Origin: Pseudonocardia humida | GTDB lineage: Bacteria; Actinomycetota; Actinomycetes; Mycobacteriales; Pseudonocardiaceae | Length of the DNA: 64,000 nucleotides | Direction of reading: 5' to 3' | Assembly: GCF_023898865.1 (NCBI RefSeq) | Contig: NZ_JAGSOV010000006.1 | Coordinates: 1-64,000 of the forward strand | Part shown: in pieces, positions 1-10,041 of the stretch | Numbering within the stretch: the stretch's first letter is position 1 | Layout: each line of letters starts with the position of its first letter | Program-made: the position numbers and the translations under genes | Notes under the pieces: model-generated | What the model was told of the DNA's origin: nothing | Seen by the model: the letters and a program-made list of their open reading frames with translations, nothing else | Databases searched by the model: none

Positions 1-21
1 CAGGAACTCGCGCCGTCGCAT
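1..21 (-). CDS. Start of an unidentified gene, cut by the window edge
   Basis: Only seven codons are visible, reading MRRREFL. The start is convincing because GAGGAGG stands seven bases before the ATG on the minus strand. It lies about 70 bases downstream of the binding-protein gene on the same strand, so it is probably the next gene of that transport unit. Permeases and further lipoproteins are common there. Too little sequence remains to name a function. Confidence 0.6.
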
Positions 22-93
22 GTCCCCACCTCCTCGGGGGTCGTCCGACCCGGCGGCGGCCGCCCGGGGCTCCTCGGGCGGCCGCCGCGGCTG

Positions 94-1413
94 CTAGTTC
101 TTGTACTCGGCCAGGATCTGGGTGGCGATCTGCTGCATCTGCGCGGTGCCGTCGGCGACCGGGGTGTTGCCCAGGATCACGTCGGCCACGACGGAGCGGG
201 TGTCGTTGGCGATCCGCGAGGTCCACGGGAACGGCTCGGCGGGCGGGGCCTTGCCGATCGACTCCTGGGCCGCGGCGGCGTAGGGGCTGGACTCCGGGGT
301 CACGATGCCCTCGCGGGCCGGGTAGGCCGCGGGTACCGAGGCCTTCGAGGCGTCCGGGCTGACCGCCGAGGCGATCAGCTCGAAGAGCAGCTTCGGGTCG
401 GCCGCGGCGTTGGCCGGGATCGACCACCCGTCCACCGACAGCGTGTTGAACAGCGTGTCGCCACCGGCCACCGCGGGCGGCGGGGCGAAGGCGAACTCCT
501 TGGCGAAGCGGCTGTTGGACTCCTGGCTCAGGTCGTTCATCCGGCCGGAGAACATGATCGCGATCGCCGCCGAGCCGTTGTACATCTGCTGCTGCACGCG
601 TGGCTGGTCGAACGTGGTGACCTGCGGGTCCATGTAGGGCAGCAGCGAGCGCAGCTCCTCGAACGCGGTGGCGGCCTCGGGCTTGTCGAAGTTGGCCGTC
701 ATCGCCTGCGGGTCGGTGTAGTCGACCCCGAGGGAACCGAGCGTGGCGTCGTATACGGTGCCGATGTCGCCGCTGGCCAGCATGGGCAGGGCCAGCGGGT
801 ACTGGATCTGGCCGGCCTGCTGGATCTTCGCGGCCACGTCGCGCAGCTCGGCGAAGGTGGTCGGCGGCTGCAGGCCCAGCTGGTCGAACACGTCCTTGCG
901 GTAGGCCATCACGTACATCTGGGCCTGCATCGGCAGCCCGTAGAGCTTGCCGTCGAAGGACATCGCCTTGCGCATGTCCTCGTTGATCTCGCCGAGGGCG
1001 TACTTCTCGTCGAACTCGGCGAGCATGTCGTCCAGGGGCATCAGCTTCTGCTGGGAGGCGTACTGCGGGACGACGAAGCTGTAGGTCTCGACGATGTCGT
1101 AGGTGCCGCTGTCGCCGGCGAGCGTGGCGGTGGTCTTCTGCACCTGGCCACCGAAGTCGATCGGCTCGTGGTTGACCGTCACCTGGTTCTTGCTGCAGCT
1201 CTTGACCATGGTGTTGGTGAACGGATCGATCGCCGAGGAGTTGTAGGCCAGCACGTTCACCGAGACCGGCTGGGCCGGGGCGGGGAAGTCGCATGCGACC
1301 TCGGTCGCGGTCTCGGCCGCTGTCCGCGAGCCCGCACCGCAGGCGGACACCAGCACGGCGGCGGAGAACGTCAGGGCGAGCGCGCGCAGCACGGTCGCTC
1401 GGGGTCTTCTCAT
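94..1413 (-). CDS. ABC transporter substrate-binding lipoprotein (family 1, carbohydrate type)
   Basis: This 439-residue protein is a secreted solute-binding lipoprotein. It has a basic N-terminus, a hydrophobic stretch and the lipobox LVSAC with Cys25 as the lipidation site. The body matches family 1 extracellular solute-binding proteins of the CUT1 sugar importers, for example DIVETYSFVVPQY, LMPLDDML and DGKLYGLPMQAQMYVMAYRK, the last being the usual segment before the hinge. It would deliver an oligosaccharide or related polar compound to membrane permeases. The gene follows the HisD-like dehydrogenase by about 70 bases on the same strand, so the two are probably co-transcribed. The ligand cannot be read from the sequence. 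Confidence 0.85.
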   Translation of the reverse strand: MRRPRATVLRALALTFSAAVLVSACGAGSRTAAETATEVACDFPAPAQPVSVNVLAYNSSAIDPFTNTMVKSCSKNQVTVNHEPIDFGGQVQKTTATLAGDSGTYDIVETYSFVVPQYASQQKLMPLDDMLAEFDEKYALGEINEDMRKAMSFDGKLYGLPMQAQMYVMAYRKDVFDQLGLQPPTTFAELRDVAAKIQQAGQIQYPLALPMLASGDIGTVYDATLGSLGVDYTDPQAMTANFDKPEAATAFEELRSLLPYMDPQVTTFDQPRVQQQMYNGSAAIAIMFSGRMNDLSQESNSRFAKEFAFAPPPAVAGGDTLFNTLSVDGWSIPANAAADPKLLFELIASAVSPDASKASVPAAYPAREGIVTPESSPYAAAAQESIGKAPPAEPFPWTSRIANDTRSVVADVILGNTPVADGTAQMQQIATQILAEYKN

Positions 1414-1486
1414 ACTCGGGCTCCTTCGGCTCCGGACACCGTCGTCCGGCGGATGAATACGGATGTACTGCGCGGCGAGGTAACGA

Positions 1487-2806
<1,320 letters not shown>

Positions 2807-2812
2807 ACGCAT

Positions 2813-2841
2813 ACATTAGGGATGCCGGGAGCGGCTGGCAA
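2813..2841 (-). promoter_or_regulatory. Sigma70-type promoter of the HisD-like gene, probably leaderless
   Basis: On the minus strand TTGCCA (2836-2841) and TAATGT (2813-2818) are separated by exactly 17 bases. The expected transcription start, six or seven bases past the -10, falls on or next to ATG 2806. There is no Shine-Dalgarno sequence, which fits a leaderless mRNA. This would make the HisD-like gene and its binding protein a separate transcription unit from the operon ending at 3144. Confidence 0.55.
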
Positions 2842-3143
2842 GCCGGGTCGCGCCCGGCGCGCACAGCGATGCGGCGCCGTGACCCGGGTGTTACCTCCGT
2901 ATCCGGTGCCCCGGTCAGCGCCGCTGGTGATCATCGTCGGGGACGGGTGGGGCGGAGCGCCACCGCAACGCGGGCGCAGCCCCCGGAGGGGTGGCGGACG
3001 GGTCGACCTCGCAGACCCCTGGTGTCCCCGCAGCACCGGGGTGGTCGTCGCAGCGCGCCGGCGGGCTGCGAAGACGCCGCCAGGGCTGCGAGGTGCCCCT
3101 CGGGGAGGGCTGGCGGAGAATCGCCGCAGGGAGCCGCCCGAGG
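2842..3143. other. Intergenic stretch, nothing recognised beyond the promoter edge
   Basis: About 300 bases separate the isomerase stop from the HisD-like promoter. I found no coding frame with a convincing start, no tRNA and no strong rho-independent terminator. Several open frames run through it only because the sequence is so GC-rich. Confidence 0.5.
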
Positions 3144-3974
3144 TCAGCTCATGAGGCTGCGGTACCGGTCGACGACCGTGGCGATCACCTCGTCGCCGTC
3201 CTGTGCCCACACGTCGGCGTTGAAGATCTCCACCTCGACGTCGCCGGTGTACCCCGCGGCCCCGACGGCGGCGGTCAGCGCCGGGAAGTCGACGTGGCCG
3301 TCGCCGGGGTAGCCGCGCCCGAGCAGCACGTCGGCCGGGAGCGGGAGCACCCAGTCGGCGAGCTGGTAGGTCGCGATCCGCGCCCCCGCCCGGGCGATCT
3401 GGGCGTCGATCTGCGGGTCCCACCAGACGTGGAAGGTGTCCACCGCGACGCCCACCCGGTCGACCGGGAACCGCTCGGCCACGTCGAGCGCCTGGGCGAG
3501 CGTCGACAGGACGGCACGGTCGGCGCAGTACATCGGGTGCAGGGGTTCGAGTGCGAGGCGCACGCCGTGCGCCTGCGCATGCGGGGCCAGCTCGGCGACC
3601 GCGTCGGCGACGCGGCGGCGGGCGGCGGGCAGGTCGCGGTCGCCGGCCGGCAGCCCGCCGACCACCAGCACCAGCACCCCGGTGCCCAGGGTCGCGGCCT
3701 CCTCGATCGCGCGGCGGTTGTCGGCCAGCGCGGCCGCGCGCGCGTCCGGGTCGGCGGCGGTGAGGAACCCGCCCCGGCACAGGGTCGAGACCCGCAGCCC
3801 GGCGTCGCGCACCAGCTTGGCCGCCTTCTCCAGGCCGATGTCGGCCACCGGCTCGCGCCACAGGCCGACGGCCCCGATCCCGGCCCGCGCGCAACCGTCG
3901 ACGACCTGGCGCACGCCCCACTGGTCGACGGTCTTCTGGTTGAGCGACAGCCGCTCCAGCCCGGGCGCGTTCAC
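3144..3974 (-). CDS. Sugar phosphate isomerase/epimerase-like TIM-barrel protein
   Basis: The 276-residue product has the AP-endonuclease-2-type TIM-barrel fold found in IolE, hydroxypyruvate isomerase and 3-keto-sugar processing enzymes. Metal-site strands are visible as LALEPLHPMY, GVAVDTFHVWW, GRGYPGDGHVDFPAL and VEVEIFNADVW, giving the usual Glu/Asp/His/Glu set. It starts at GTG 3974 and overlaps the DUF993 gene by four bases, so translation is coupled. It is the last gene of the leftward sugar operon. Beside dehydrogenases of the Gfo/Idh/MocA family it probably isomerises, dehydrates or cleaves a keto-sugar intermediate. Confidence 0.8.
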   Translation of the reverse strand: MNAPGLERLSLNQKTVDQWGVRQVVDGCARAGIGAVGLWREPVADIGLEKAAKLVRDAGLRVSTLCRGGFLTAADPDARAAALADNRRAIEEAATLGTGVLVLVVGGLPAGDRDLPAARRRVADAVAELAPHAQAHGVRLALEPLHPMYCADRAVLSTLAQALDVAERFPVDRVGVAVDTFHVWWDPQIDAQIARAGARIATYQLADWVLPLPADVLLGRGYPGDGHVDFPALTAAVGAAGYTGDVEVEIFNADVWAQDGDEVIATVVDRYRSLMS

Positions 3975-5128
3975 GACCGCACCCCCGCCACGGCGAGCAG
4001 CGACCGCATCCGGGCGGCGGCCAGCTCGGGGTCGGGCAGCAGGCCGGCCGCGTCGGCCAGCCGCAGGACCTCCGCCAGGTGCGGCAGGCTGCGCGCCGCG
4101 GTCATCCCGCCGACCATCGCGAACGCCTCCTGGTGCCCGGCCAGCCAGGCCAGGAACACGATCCCGGTCTTGTAGTGCGGGGTCGGCGCGGCGAACAGGT
4201 GCCGCGACAGCGCCACCGTCGGGGCCAGGGCGCGCTCGTACGCGTCCGCGTCGCCCGCGTCGAGGGCCTGCAGCGCGGTCGATGCGGCGGGGGCGATGGC
4301 GTCGAAGATCCCCAGCAGGGCGTGCGAGTGCGCGGTGCCGTCGCCGCGGATCAGCTCGGGGTAGTGGAAGTCGTCGCCGGTGTAGAGCTTCACCCCCGCG
4401 GGCAGCGCGGCCCGCAGCGCCACCTCGTGGGCCGCGTCGAGCAGCGAGACCTTGATCCCGTCGACGGAGTCGGCGTGCTCGTGCACCAGCGCCACGACGG
4501 CGGCGGTGGCCTCGTCGACGTCGCGGGAGCCCCAGTAGCCGGCCAGCGCCGGGTCGAACACCTCGCCCAGCCAGTGCAGCAGCACCGGCGCGGACGCCTG
4601 CCCGATCACCCGGGCGTAGACCTTCGCGTAGTCGTCCGGTCCGGCGGCGAGGCGGGCCAGGTCGCGGCTGGCCATCAGCACGACCCCGGCCCCGGCGCCC
4701 TCGACGACCTCCAGCTGGGTGAGGTAGGCGCCGACCACGTCGTCGAGCGAGCGCAGCTCGGCGCCGGTGTCGGTGCCGACCCCGCACACCAGCGCGCCGC
4801 CCACGGCGTGCGCCTCGGCCGCCGAGCGCCGGATCAGCTCGGCGGTGGCCGCCCAGTCCAGGCCCATCCCCCGCTGCGCGGTGTCCATCGCGTCGGCCAC
4901 GCCCAGCCCCCACGACCACAGGTGGCGGCGGAAGGCCAGGGTGGCGTCCCAGTCCAGCACGGCCGGGGCGCCGGGGGCGTTGTCGGCCAGCGGGTCGGCG
5001 ACCACGTGCGCCGCGGCGTAGGCCGTGCGGGAGGCGATCGGGCGGGTCGGGCGGGTCCAGTCCCCCGGCGCGCCCAGGACGTGCTCGCGCAGCGAGCCGT
5101 CGGCGCCGGGCAGCAGGAGACGGCTCAC
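3971..5128 (-). CDS. DUF993 / dihydrodipicolinate-synthase-like aldolase family protein
   Basis: This 385-residue protein matches the DUF993 family, a DapA-like TIM barrel usually found beside Gfo/Idh/MocA oxidoreductases and sugar isomerases. Visible pieces include FRRHLWSWGLGVADAMDTAQ, GVVLMASRDLAR, SVDGIKVSLLDAAHE with a lysine placed like a Schiff-base lysine, and GVKLYTGDDFHYPELI. The lysine role is inferred. It starts at GTG 5128, overlapping the upstream dehydrogenase stop by four bases, and its own stop overlaps the isomerase start. An aldol or retro-aldol step on an oxidised sugar is the simplest guess, but no activity is established for the family as far as I know. Confidence 0.75.
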   Translation of the reverse strand: MSRLLLPGADGSLREHVLGAPGDWTRPTRPIASRTAYAAAHVVADPLADNAPGAPAVLDWDATLAFRRHLWSWGLGVADAMDTAQRGMGLDWAATAELIRRSAAEAHAVGGALVCGVGTDTGAELRSLDDVVGAYLTQLEVVEGAGAGVVLMASRDLARLAAGPDDYAKVYARVIGQASAPVLLHWLGEVFDPALAGYWGSRDVDEATAAVVALVHEHADSVDGIKVSLLDAAHEVALRAALPAGVKLYTGDDFHYPELIRGDGTAHSHALLGIFDAIAPAASTALQALDAGDADAYERALAPTVALSRHLFAAPTPHYKTGIVFLAWLAGHQEAFAMVGGMTAARSLPHLAEVLRLADAAGLLPDPELAAARMRSLLAVAGVRS

Positions 5129-6300
5129 GCCCGCACCTCCGGCACCTCGAAGCGCCTGCCCTCCGCGGACGAGCGCAGGCCCAGCTCGGCGAGCTGCACG
5201 CCGCGGGCGCCGGCCAGGAAGTCGTGGGGGTGCGCGCCGCCCTCCAGGACGTGGCGCAGGAACTGCTCCCACTGCACCCGGAAACCGTTGCCCAGCTCGG
5301 CGTTGTCGGGCACCCGCTGCCACTGCTCGCGGAAGGGCTCGGTGACCGGCAGGTCGGGGTTCCACACCGGCATCGGGGTGGTGGCCCGGTGCTGCACGCG
5401 GCACTCGCGCAGCCCGGCGACCGCGCTGCCCTCGGTGCCGTCGACCTGGAACTCCACCAGCTCGTCGCGGAACACCCGCACGCACCACGAGGAGTTGATC
5501 TGGGCCACGACCCCGTCGGGCAGCTCGAAGATGCCGTAGGCGGCGTCGTCGGCGGTGGCGGTGTAGCGCTCGCCCTGCTCGTCGACCCGCTCGGGCACGT
5601 GCGTGACCGCCCGCGCCGTCACCGCCCGCACCGGCCCGAACAGGCTCTCCAGCACGTAGGACCAGTGGCAGAACATGTCCATGACGATCCCGCCGCCGTC
5701 GGCGCTGCGGTAGTTCCAGCTCGGGCGCTGCGCGGCCTGCCAGTCGCCCTCGAACACCCAGTAACCGAACTCGCCGCGCACCGAGAGCACCCGGCCGAAG
5801 AACCCGCCCTCGAGCAGCCTGCGCAGCTTCACCAGACCCGGCAGGTAGACCTTGTCGGCCACCACGCCGCAGCGCACGCCCGCCTGCTCGGCCAGCCGGG
5901 CCAGGGTGAGCGCGCCCTCCAACGACTCGGCCAGCGGCTTCTCGGTGTAGACGTGCTTGCCCGCGGCGATGGCCGCGGTGATGGCCTTCTCCCGGGCCGA
6001 GGTGACCTGGGCGTCGAAGTAGACCTGGGCGGTCGGGTCGGCCAGCGCCTCGTCGAGGTCGGTGGTCCAGCGCTCGACGCCGTGCCGGTCGGCGATCTCG
6101 CCGACGCGCGCCGCGCTGCGCCCGACCAGCACCGGCTCGACCGGGACCCGGGTGCCGTCGGACAGCAGCAGGCCGCCGTCGTCGCGGATGGCCAGCACGG
6201 AGCGCAGCAGGTGCTGGCGGTACCCCATCCGGCCGGTGACGCCGTTCATGACGATGCGCAGCGGGCGTCGTCCTGATGATCCGCTCGCAAGCTCGCTCAT
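5125..6300 (-). CDS. Gfo/Idh/MocA family NAD(P)-dependent oxidoreductase (1 of 3)
   Basis: The N-terminal Rossmann domain begins MNGVTGRMGYRQHL, and the family signature AAGKHVYTEKPLAES supplies the conserved EKP lysine. The C-terminal sheet domain contains GGGIVMDMFCHWSYVLESLFGP, with Asp and His at the usual catalytic positions. The length of 391 residues is normal. ATG 6300 has GGAGGAG seven bases upstream. These enzymes oxidise or reduce sugar hydroxyls, often at C3, or open glycosides by a redox mechanism. The gene sits 32 bases behind a second family member and overlaps DUF993 by four bases, in a CUT1 transporter operon. Confidence 0.85.
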   Translation of the reverse strand: MSELASGSSGRRPLRIVMNGVTGRMGYRQHLLRSVLAIRDDGGLLLSDGTRVPVEPVLVGRSAARVGEIADRHGVERWTTDLDEALADPTAQVYFDAQVTSAREKAITAAIAAGKHVYTEKPLAESLEGALTLARLAEQAGVRCGVVADKVYLPGLVKLRRLLEGGFFGRVLSVRGEFGYWVFEGDWQAAQRPSWNYRSADGGGIVMDMFCHWSYVLESLFGPVRAVTARAVTHVPERVDEQGERYTATADDAAYGIFELPDGVVAQINSSWCVRVFRDELVEFQVDGTEGSAVAGLRECRVQHRATTPMPVWNPDLPVTEPFREQWQRVPDNAELGNGFRVQWEQFLRHVLEGGAHPHDFLAGARGVQLAELGLRSSAEGRRFEVPEVRA

Positions 6301-6332
6301 GCGATCTCCTCCGCGATGTCGGTTGGTGCTGG

Positions 6333-7682
6333 TCAGACCGGGGCGCCGAGCAGCTCGGCGAGGTCGACCGGCCGTCCGGTCTCCAGCGACTCGTTGGCCG
6401 CGACGCCCACGCCGACCGCGCGCACGCCGTCGCGCCAGCCGGCCGTGCGGCGCAGCGGGTCGACCGGCCGGTCGGGCCGGAACAGGTCGTCGAGCAGCAG
6501 CGCGTCGCCGCCGCCGTGGGCGCCCTTCCCCTCGGTGATCGGCACCCGGCGCGCGGGCTCCCAGTGGCGCTGCACGAGCAGTTCCGCGCCGGGGCGCCGG
6601 GCCCGCTCGCCGCCGTCGGCGTCCGGGTGCGCGCTCGGGTCGACGGCGTTGCGCGCGCCGGCCCGGGGGCCGTGCACCTCGGCGCGCTCGACGACGGCGA
6701 GCTCGAGGCGGCCCGCGGTGCCGTTGACCGACACGCGGTAGCCCTCCCACGGCGCGTGCGCGTTGAGCGAGTAGCTGAGGGTGGCGCCGCGGCGGTAGCC
6801 GACGAGCACCGCCATGTTGTCCTCGATGGAGATGCCCTCGGCGAAGACGTCGCGGTCGCGCAGGTAGCCGTCGTCGGCCTCGGCGTCGAGGTAGAGCCTG
6901 CGCAGCCGGGGGTCGGCGGCGAGGTCGATGCCGAACGGGTCCTCGGCCAGGCCCGGGTCGCCGTGGCTGCGCTCGGGCCGGCCGCCGACCCCGCGCCCGG
7001 CGGCCGCCCCGGCGCCGTAGAAGCGCAGCCCGCCCATCGCGACCACGCGCTCGGGCTCGTCGTCCAACCACCAGTTGACCAGGTCGAAGTGGTGGCTGGC
7101 CTTGTGCACCAGCAGGCCGCCGGACCGGGCCTTGTCACGGTGCCAGCGGCGGAAGTAGTCGGCGCCGTGCACCGTGTCCAGCACCCACTCGAAGTGCACC
7201 GAGGTGACCTCCCCGATCTCCCCGGCCGCGATCACCTCGCGGACCGCGGAGTTGCGCGGGGAGTAGCGGTAGTTGAACGTCACGACCACCGGCGCGGTCG
7301 AGGCCGCCGCGGCCTCGGCGATCCGCCGGCAGTCCCGCGCGGTGGTGGTCAGCGGCTTCTCGCAGATCACGGCCGCGCCCGCGGCGAGCGACGCGCACAC
7401 GTACTCGGCGTGGGTGGCGTCCACGCTGGTCACGATCACGCCGTCCGGGCGCTGCTCGGCGAGCAGGTCGGCGAAGCGCTCCGGCGGGTACTGCGGCAGG
7501 TCGCAGGCGGCGGGGCGCGCCGCGCGGTGCAGGTCCTGGTAGTAGGCCATCCGCGTCGGGTTCGGGTCGCACAGGGCGACCAGCTCGCCCACGTCGGCGT
7601 GGCTGCCCAGCAGCGCGTCGACGTACATCTGCGCGCGGTGCCCGGTGCCGACGACGGCGTAGCGCTGGCGCGGCGTGGTCAT
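6333..7682 (-). CDS. Gfo/Idh/MocA family oxidoreductase (2 of 3), long C-terminal form
   Basis: The Rossmann start is YAVVGTGHRAQMYVDALLG and the signature is AAGAAVICEKPLTTT. The catalytic segment is GGLLVHKASHHFDLVNWWLDD, with Lys and His typical of the family. The 449-residue length exceeds a standard member. An insert around residues 225-290 carries the RPERSHGDPGLAEDPFGID segment, as in members acting on larger glycosides. The gene lies between the ABC binding protein, 87 bases upstream, and the other dehydrogenase, so a role on the imported substrate is likely. The exact hydroxyl attacked cannot be told. Confidence 0.82.
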   Translation of the reverse strand: MTTPRQRYAVVGTGHRAQMYVDALLGSHADVGELVALCDPNPTRMAYYQDLHRAARPAACDLPQYPPERFADLLAEQRPDGVIVTSVDATHAEYVCASLAAGAAVICEKPLTTTARDCRRIAEAAAASTAPVVVTFNYRYSPRNSAVREVIAAGEIGEVTSVHFEWVLDTVHGADYFRRWHRDKARSGGLLVHKASHHFDLVNWWLDDEPERVVAMGGLRFYGAGAAAGRGVGGRPERSHGDPGLAEDPFGIDLAADPRLRRLYLDAEADDGYLRDRDVFAEGISIEDNMAVLVGYRRGATLSYSLNAHAPWEGYRVSVNGTAGRLELAVVERAEVHGPRAGARNAVDPSAHPDADGGERARRPGAELLVQRHWEPARRVPITEGKGAHGGGDALLLDDLFRPDRPVDPLRRTAGWRDGVRAVGVGVAANESLETGRPVDLAELLGAPV

Positions 7683-7769
7683 CGGAGCTCCTCGGGGTGC
7701 GGTGGCCCGGCGGGCGGCGCGGGAGGGGTCGCGCCGCCCGCCGGGGTCTTCCGGCGACGGACGTCGGGC

Positions 7770-9101
7770 TCAGCCCGTCGCCGCGTCCAGCTCGCCCATG
7801 AACTGGTCGGCGGCCTGGTCGACGCTCAGCTGGTCGAACAGCACCTGCTCGTGCAGCTGCTGCAGGATCCGCTGCACCTCACCGGCGCCCTGCGGGGGCA
7901 GCGGCGGGGGGTCGGCCAGGGACGGGGTGATCTCCTCGACGAACGCCGCGGACCTCTGGTCGGCCGCCTTGAGCTTGGGGACGATCTGCTCGCGCAGCGC
8001 GGTGTTGATCGGCAGCCCGCGGTCGCTGAGCGCGAGCTCCGCGGCCTCCGGCGAGTTGATCAGGTAGTCGATGAACTTCGCCGCCGCCTCCGGGTGCTCG
8101 CTGCGCTCGGAGATCGACCAGAACATGGCCGGCTTGAGGTACATCCCGGCCCTGGGCGACTCGCCCGGCCAGCGCAGCAGCTCCATGTCCTGGCCGGTCG
8201 CGGTGCTCAGCGCGGGCAGCTGGTTGGTCCACCAGGAGCCGAGCGCGGCGCGGTTCTGCGCGGTCAGCGACCCGTCGACGCCGCCGGCCTGGGACTCCAC
8301 GCTGATCGGCGGCGGCGAGGTGCCGCCCGTGTCGCGCAGGGCGACCATGGTGGTCCACCAGTCGACCAGGGTCTGGCGGGTGAAGCCCACGTCGCCGTCG
8401 GCGTTGAACAGCTCCTCCCCGCGCTGCCGGGCGAAGATCTCCAGGCTGGTCTCGTTGAAGCCCAGGTCCTGCACACCGAACACCTGACCGCCACCGGCCG
8501 CGCTGATCTGCTCGCTGAGCTGCACCATCTGGTCCCAGGTCCAGGTGGCGTCGTCGGGCAGCGCGACCCCGGTGTCGGCGAACAGCTTGGGGTTGGCCAG
8601 CAGGGCGAAGGCGTTGACGCCGGTCGGGATGGCGTAGGTCTTGCCGTCGAGCCGGCCGGTCTTGAGCATCGGCTGGTCGAGCTGCGCGGTGTCGATGACA
8701 CCGGGCATGTACTCGGTCAGGTCGGCCAGCGCGCCGCGCTCGGCGTACTCGGCGACGTAGCGGGTGTCCTGCTGCATGACGTCCGGCGCGTCACCGCCGG
8801 CCGTGGCGGTGGCGAGCCGGTCCCAGTAGTCGTCGAAGCCGCTGAACTCGGCCTCGATGGTCACCCCCGGGTTGGCCGCCTGGTACTTGTCGATCAGCTC
8901 CTGGGTGTACTGGTGGCGGCTGTCGCTGCCCCACCAGTAGAACCGCAGGGTGACCGGCCCGGCCTCGGCGCCGGCCGCGGGCTCGCCGCCACCGCCGCCG
9001 CAGGCCGTCGCGGTGATCATGACCAGGCTCAGCGCCCCGGCGACCAGGGTGCGGCGCAGCCGGGACGCGGTGGGCCCGGGTGCGGGGGGTGGTGCTGCCA
9101 C
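7770..9101 (-). CDS. ABC sugar-transporter substrate-binding lipoprotein
   Basis: This 443-residue protein starts at GTG 9101 and has a signal ending in the lipobox TATAC, Cys34, followed by a glycine-rich linker. It matches family 1 solute-binding proteins: VTLRFYWWGSDSR, ANPGVTIEAEFSGFDDYWDRL and DGKTYAIPTGVNAFALLAN. It is encoded directly after two CUT1 permeases on the same strand, which makes it the ligand-binding part of that importer. No ATPase gene is nearby, so a shared MsiK-type ATPase elsewhere on the chromosome probably powers it. Confidence 0.9.
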   Translation of the reverse strand: MAAPPPAPGPTASRLRRTLVAGALSLVMITATACGGGGGEPAAGAEAGPVTLRFYWWGSDSRHQYTQELIDKYQAANPGVTIEAEFSGFDDYWDRLATATAGGDAPDVMQQDTRYVAEYAERGALADLTEYMPGVIDTAQLDQPMLKTGRLDGKTYAIPTGVNAFALLANPKLFADTGVALPDDATWTWDQMVQLSEQISAAGGGQVFGVQDLGFNETSLEIFARQRGEELFNADGDVGFTRQTLVDWWTTMVALRDTGGTSPPPISVESQAGGVDGSLTAQNRAALGSWWTNQLPALSTATGQDMELLRWPGESPRAGMYLKPAMFWSISERSEHPEAAAKFIDYLINSPEAAELALSDRGLPINTALREQIVPKLKAADQRSAAFVEEITPSLADPPPLPPQGAGEVQRILQQLHEQVLFDQLSVDQAADQFMGELDAATG

Positions 9102-9141
9102 GGTGCAGTTCCCTTCGAGTGGGCGGTCACAGCTGGGTGGG

Positions 9142-10041
9142 TCACTTGAGCCCGGTCGTCGCGATGCCCCGGACGAGGTAGCGCTGACCGGCGAGGAAGA
9201 AGCCGAAGATCGGGGCGAGCGAGACGACCGACATCGCGAAGACCGGGCCCCACGGGGTCTGGGTGTTGGAGTCGACGAAGGTGCGCAGCGCGACCGGGAC
9301 GGTGTAGAGGTCCGGGTCGGCCAGGAAGATCAGCTGGCTGAAGAAGTCGTTCCAGGTCCAGATGAAGGTGAAGATCGCCGTCGTGGCCAGTGCCGGCGTC
9401 GACATCGGGATGATGATCCGCCAGAAGATCCCGAAGTGGCCGCAGCCGTCGATCCGGGCCGCCTCGTCGAGCTCCTTCGGGATGCCCCGGATGAACTGCA
9501 CCATCAAGAAGATGAAGAACGCGTCGGTGGCCAGCAGCTTCGGCACGATCAGCGGCCAGAAGGTGTTGATCCAGTCGAGCTGGGCGAACAGCACGTACTG
9601 CGGCACGATCACCACGTGGATCGGCAGCATGATCGTGCCGAGCATGACCGCGAACCAGAACCGCTTGAACCGGAACTCCAGGCGGGCGAACGCGTAGGCG
9701 GCCAGCGAGCAGGCCAGCAGGTTGCCCACGATGGAGCCGCCCACCACGATCAGCGAGTTGAGGATGTAGATGTGGAAGGGCCGGGGCAGCGCGGTCCAGC
9801 CCTCGACGTAGTTCTGCGCGGTGAAGTTCTCCGACCACAGCCCGGGCTGGCTGAAGATCTCCTCACCGGGCTTGAAGGAGCTCGCGAGCATCCAGATCAG
9901 CGGGTAGAGCATCAGCAGCCCGAACAGGATCAGGCACAGGTGGGCCAGCACGCGTGGGCGCCCACCGGGGCGGGCCAGGCCGCGCGGGGAGTCCAGGTCC
10001 GGACCCGGACCGTGCAGCTCCCCGGGTTCAGTCGTCGCCAT
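9142..10041 (-). CDS. Carbohydrate ABC transporter permease, MalG type
   Basis: The 299-residue membrane protein has about six hydrophobic helices and the permease EAA loop DEAARIDGCGHFGIFWRIIIP, which docks onto the ATPase. The C-terminal part, from LAPIFGFFLAGQRYLVRG to GIATTGLK, is characteristic of MalG-like subunits. Its start overlaps the end of the MalF-like permease by 14 bases, showing tight coupling. It forms the inner-membrane channel with that subunit and serves the binding protein encoded 40 bases downstream. Confidence 0.92.
   Translation of the reverse strand: MATTEPGELHGPGPDLDSPRGLARPGGRPRVLAHLCLILFGLLMLYPLIWMLASSFKPGEEIFSQPGLWSENFTAQNYVEGWTALPRPFHIYILNSLIVVGGSIVGNLLACSLAAYAFARLEFRFKRFWFAVMLGTIMLPIHVVIVPQYVLFAQLDWINTFWPLIVPKLLATDAFFIFLMVQFIRGIPKELDEAARIDGCGHFGIFWRIIIPMSTPALATTAIFTFIWTWNDFFSQLIFLADPDLYTVPVALRTFVDSNTQTPWGPVFAMSVVSLAPIFGFFLAGQRYLVRGIATTGLK

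Noticed and set aside
6276..9149. A 957-residue open frame on the plus strand
   Set aside because: It is antisense to three well-supported genes, is full of Gly/Arg/Val/Pro-biased sequence and has no domain pattern. It is a GC-rich shadow frame.
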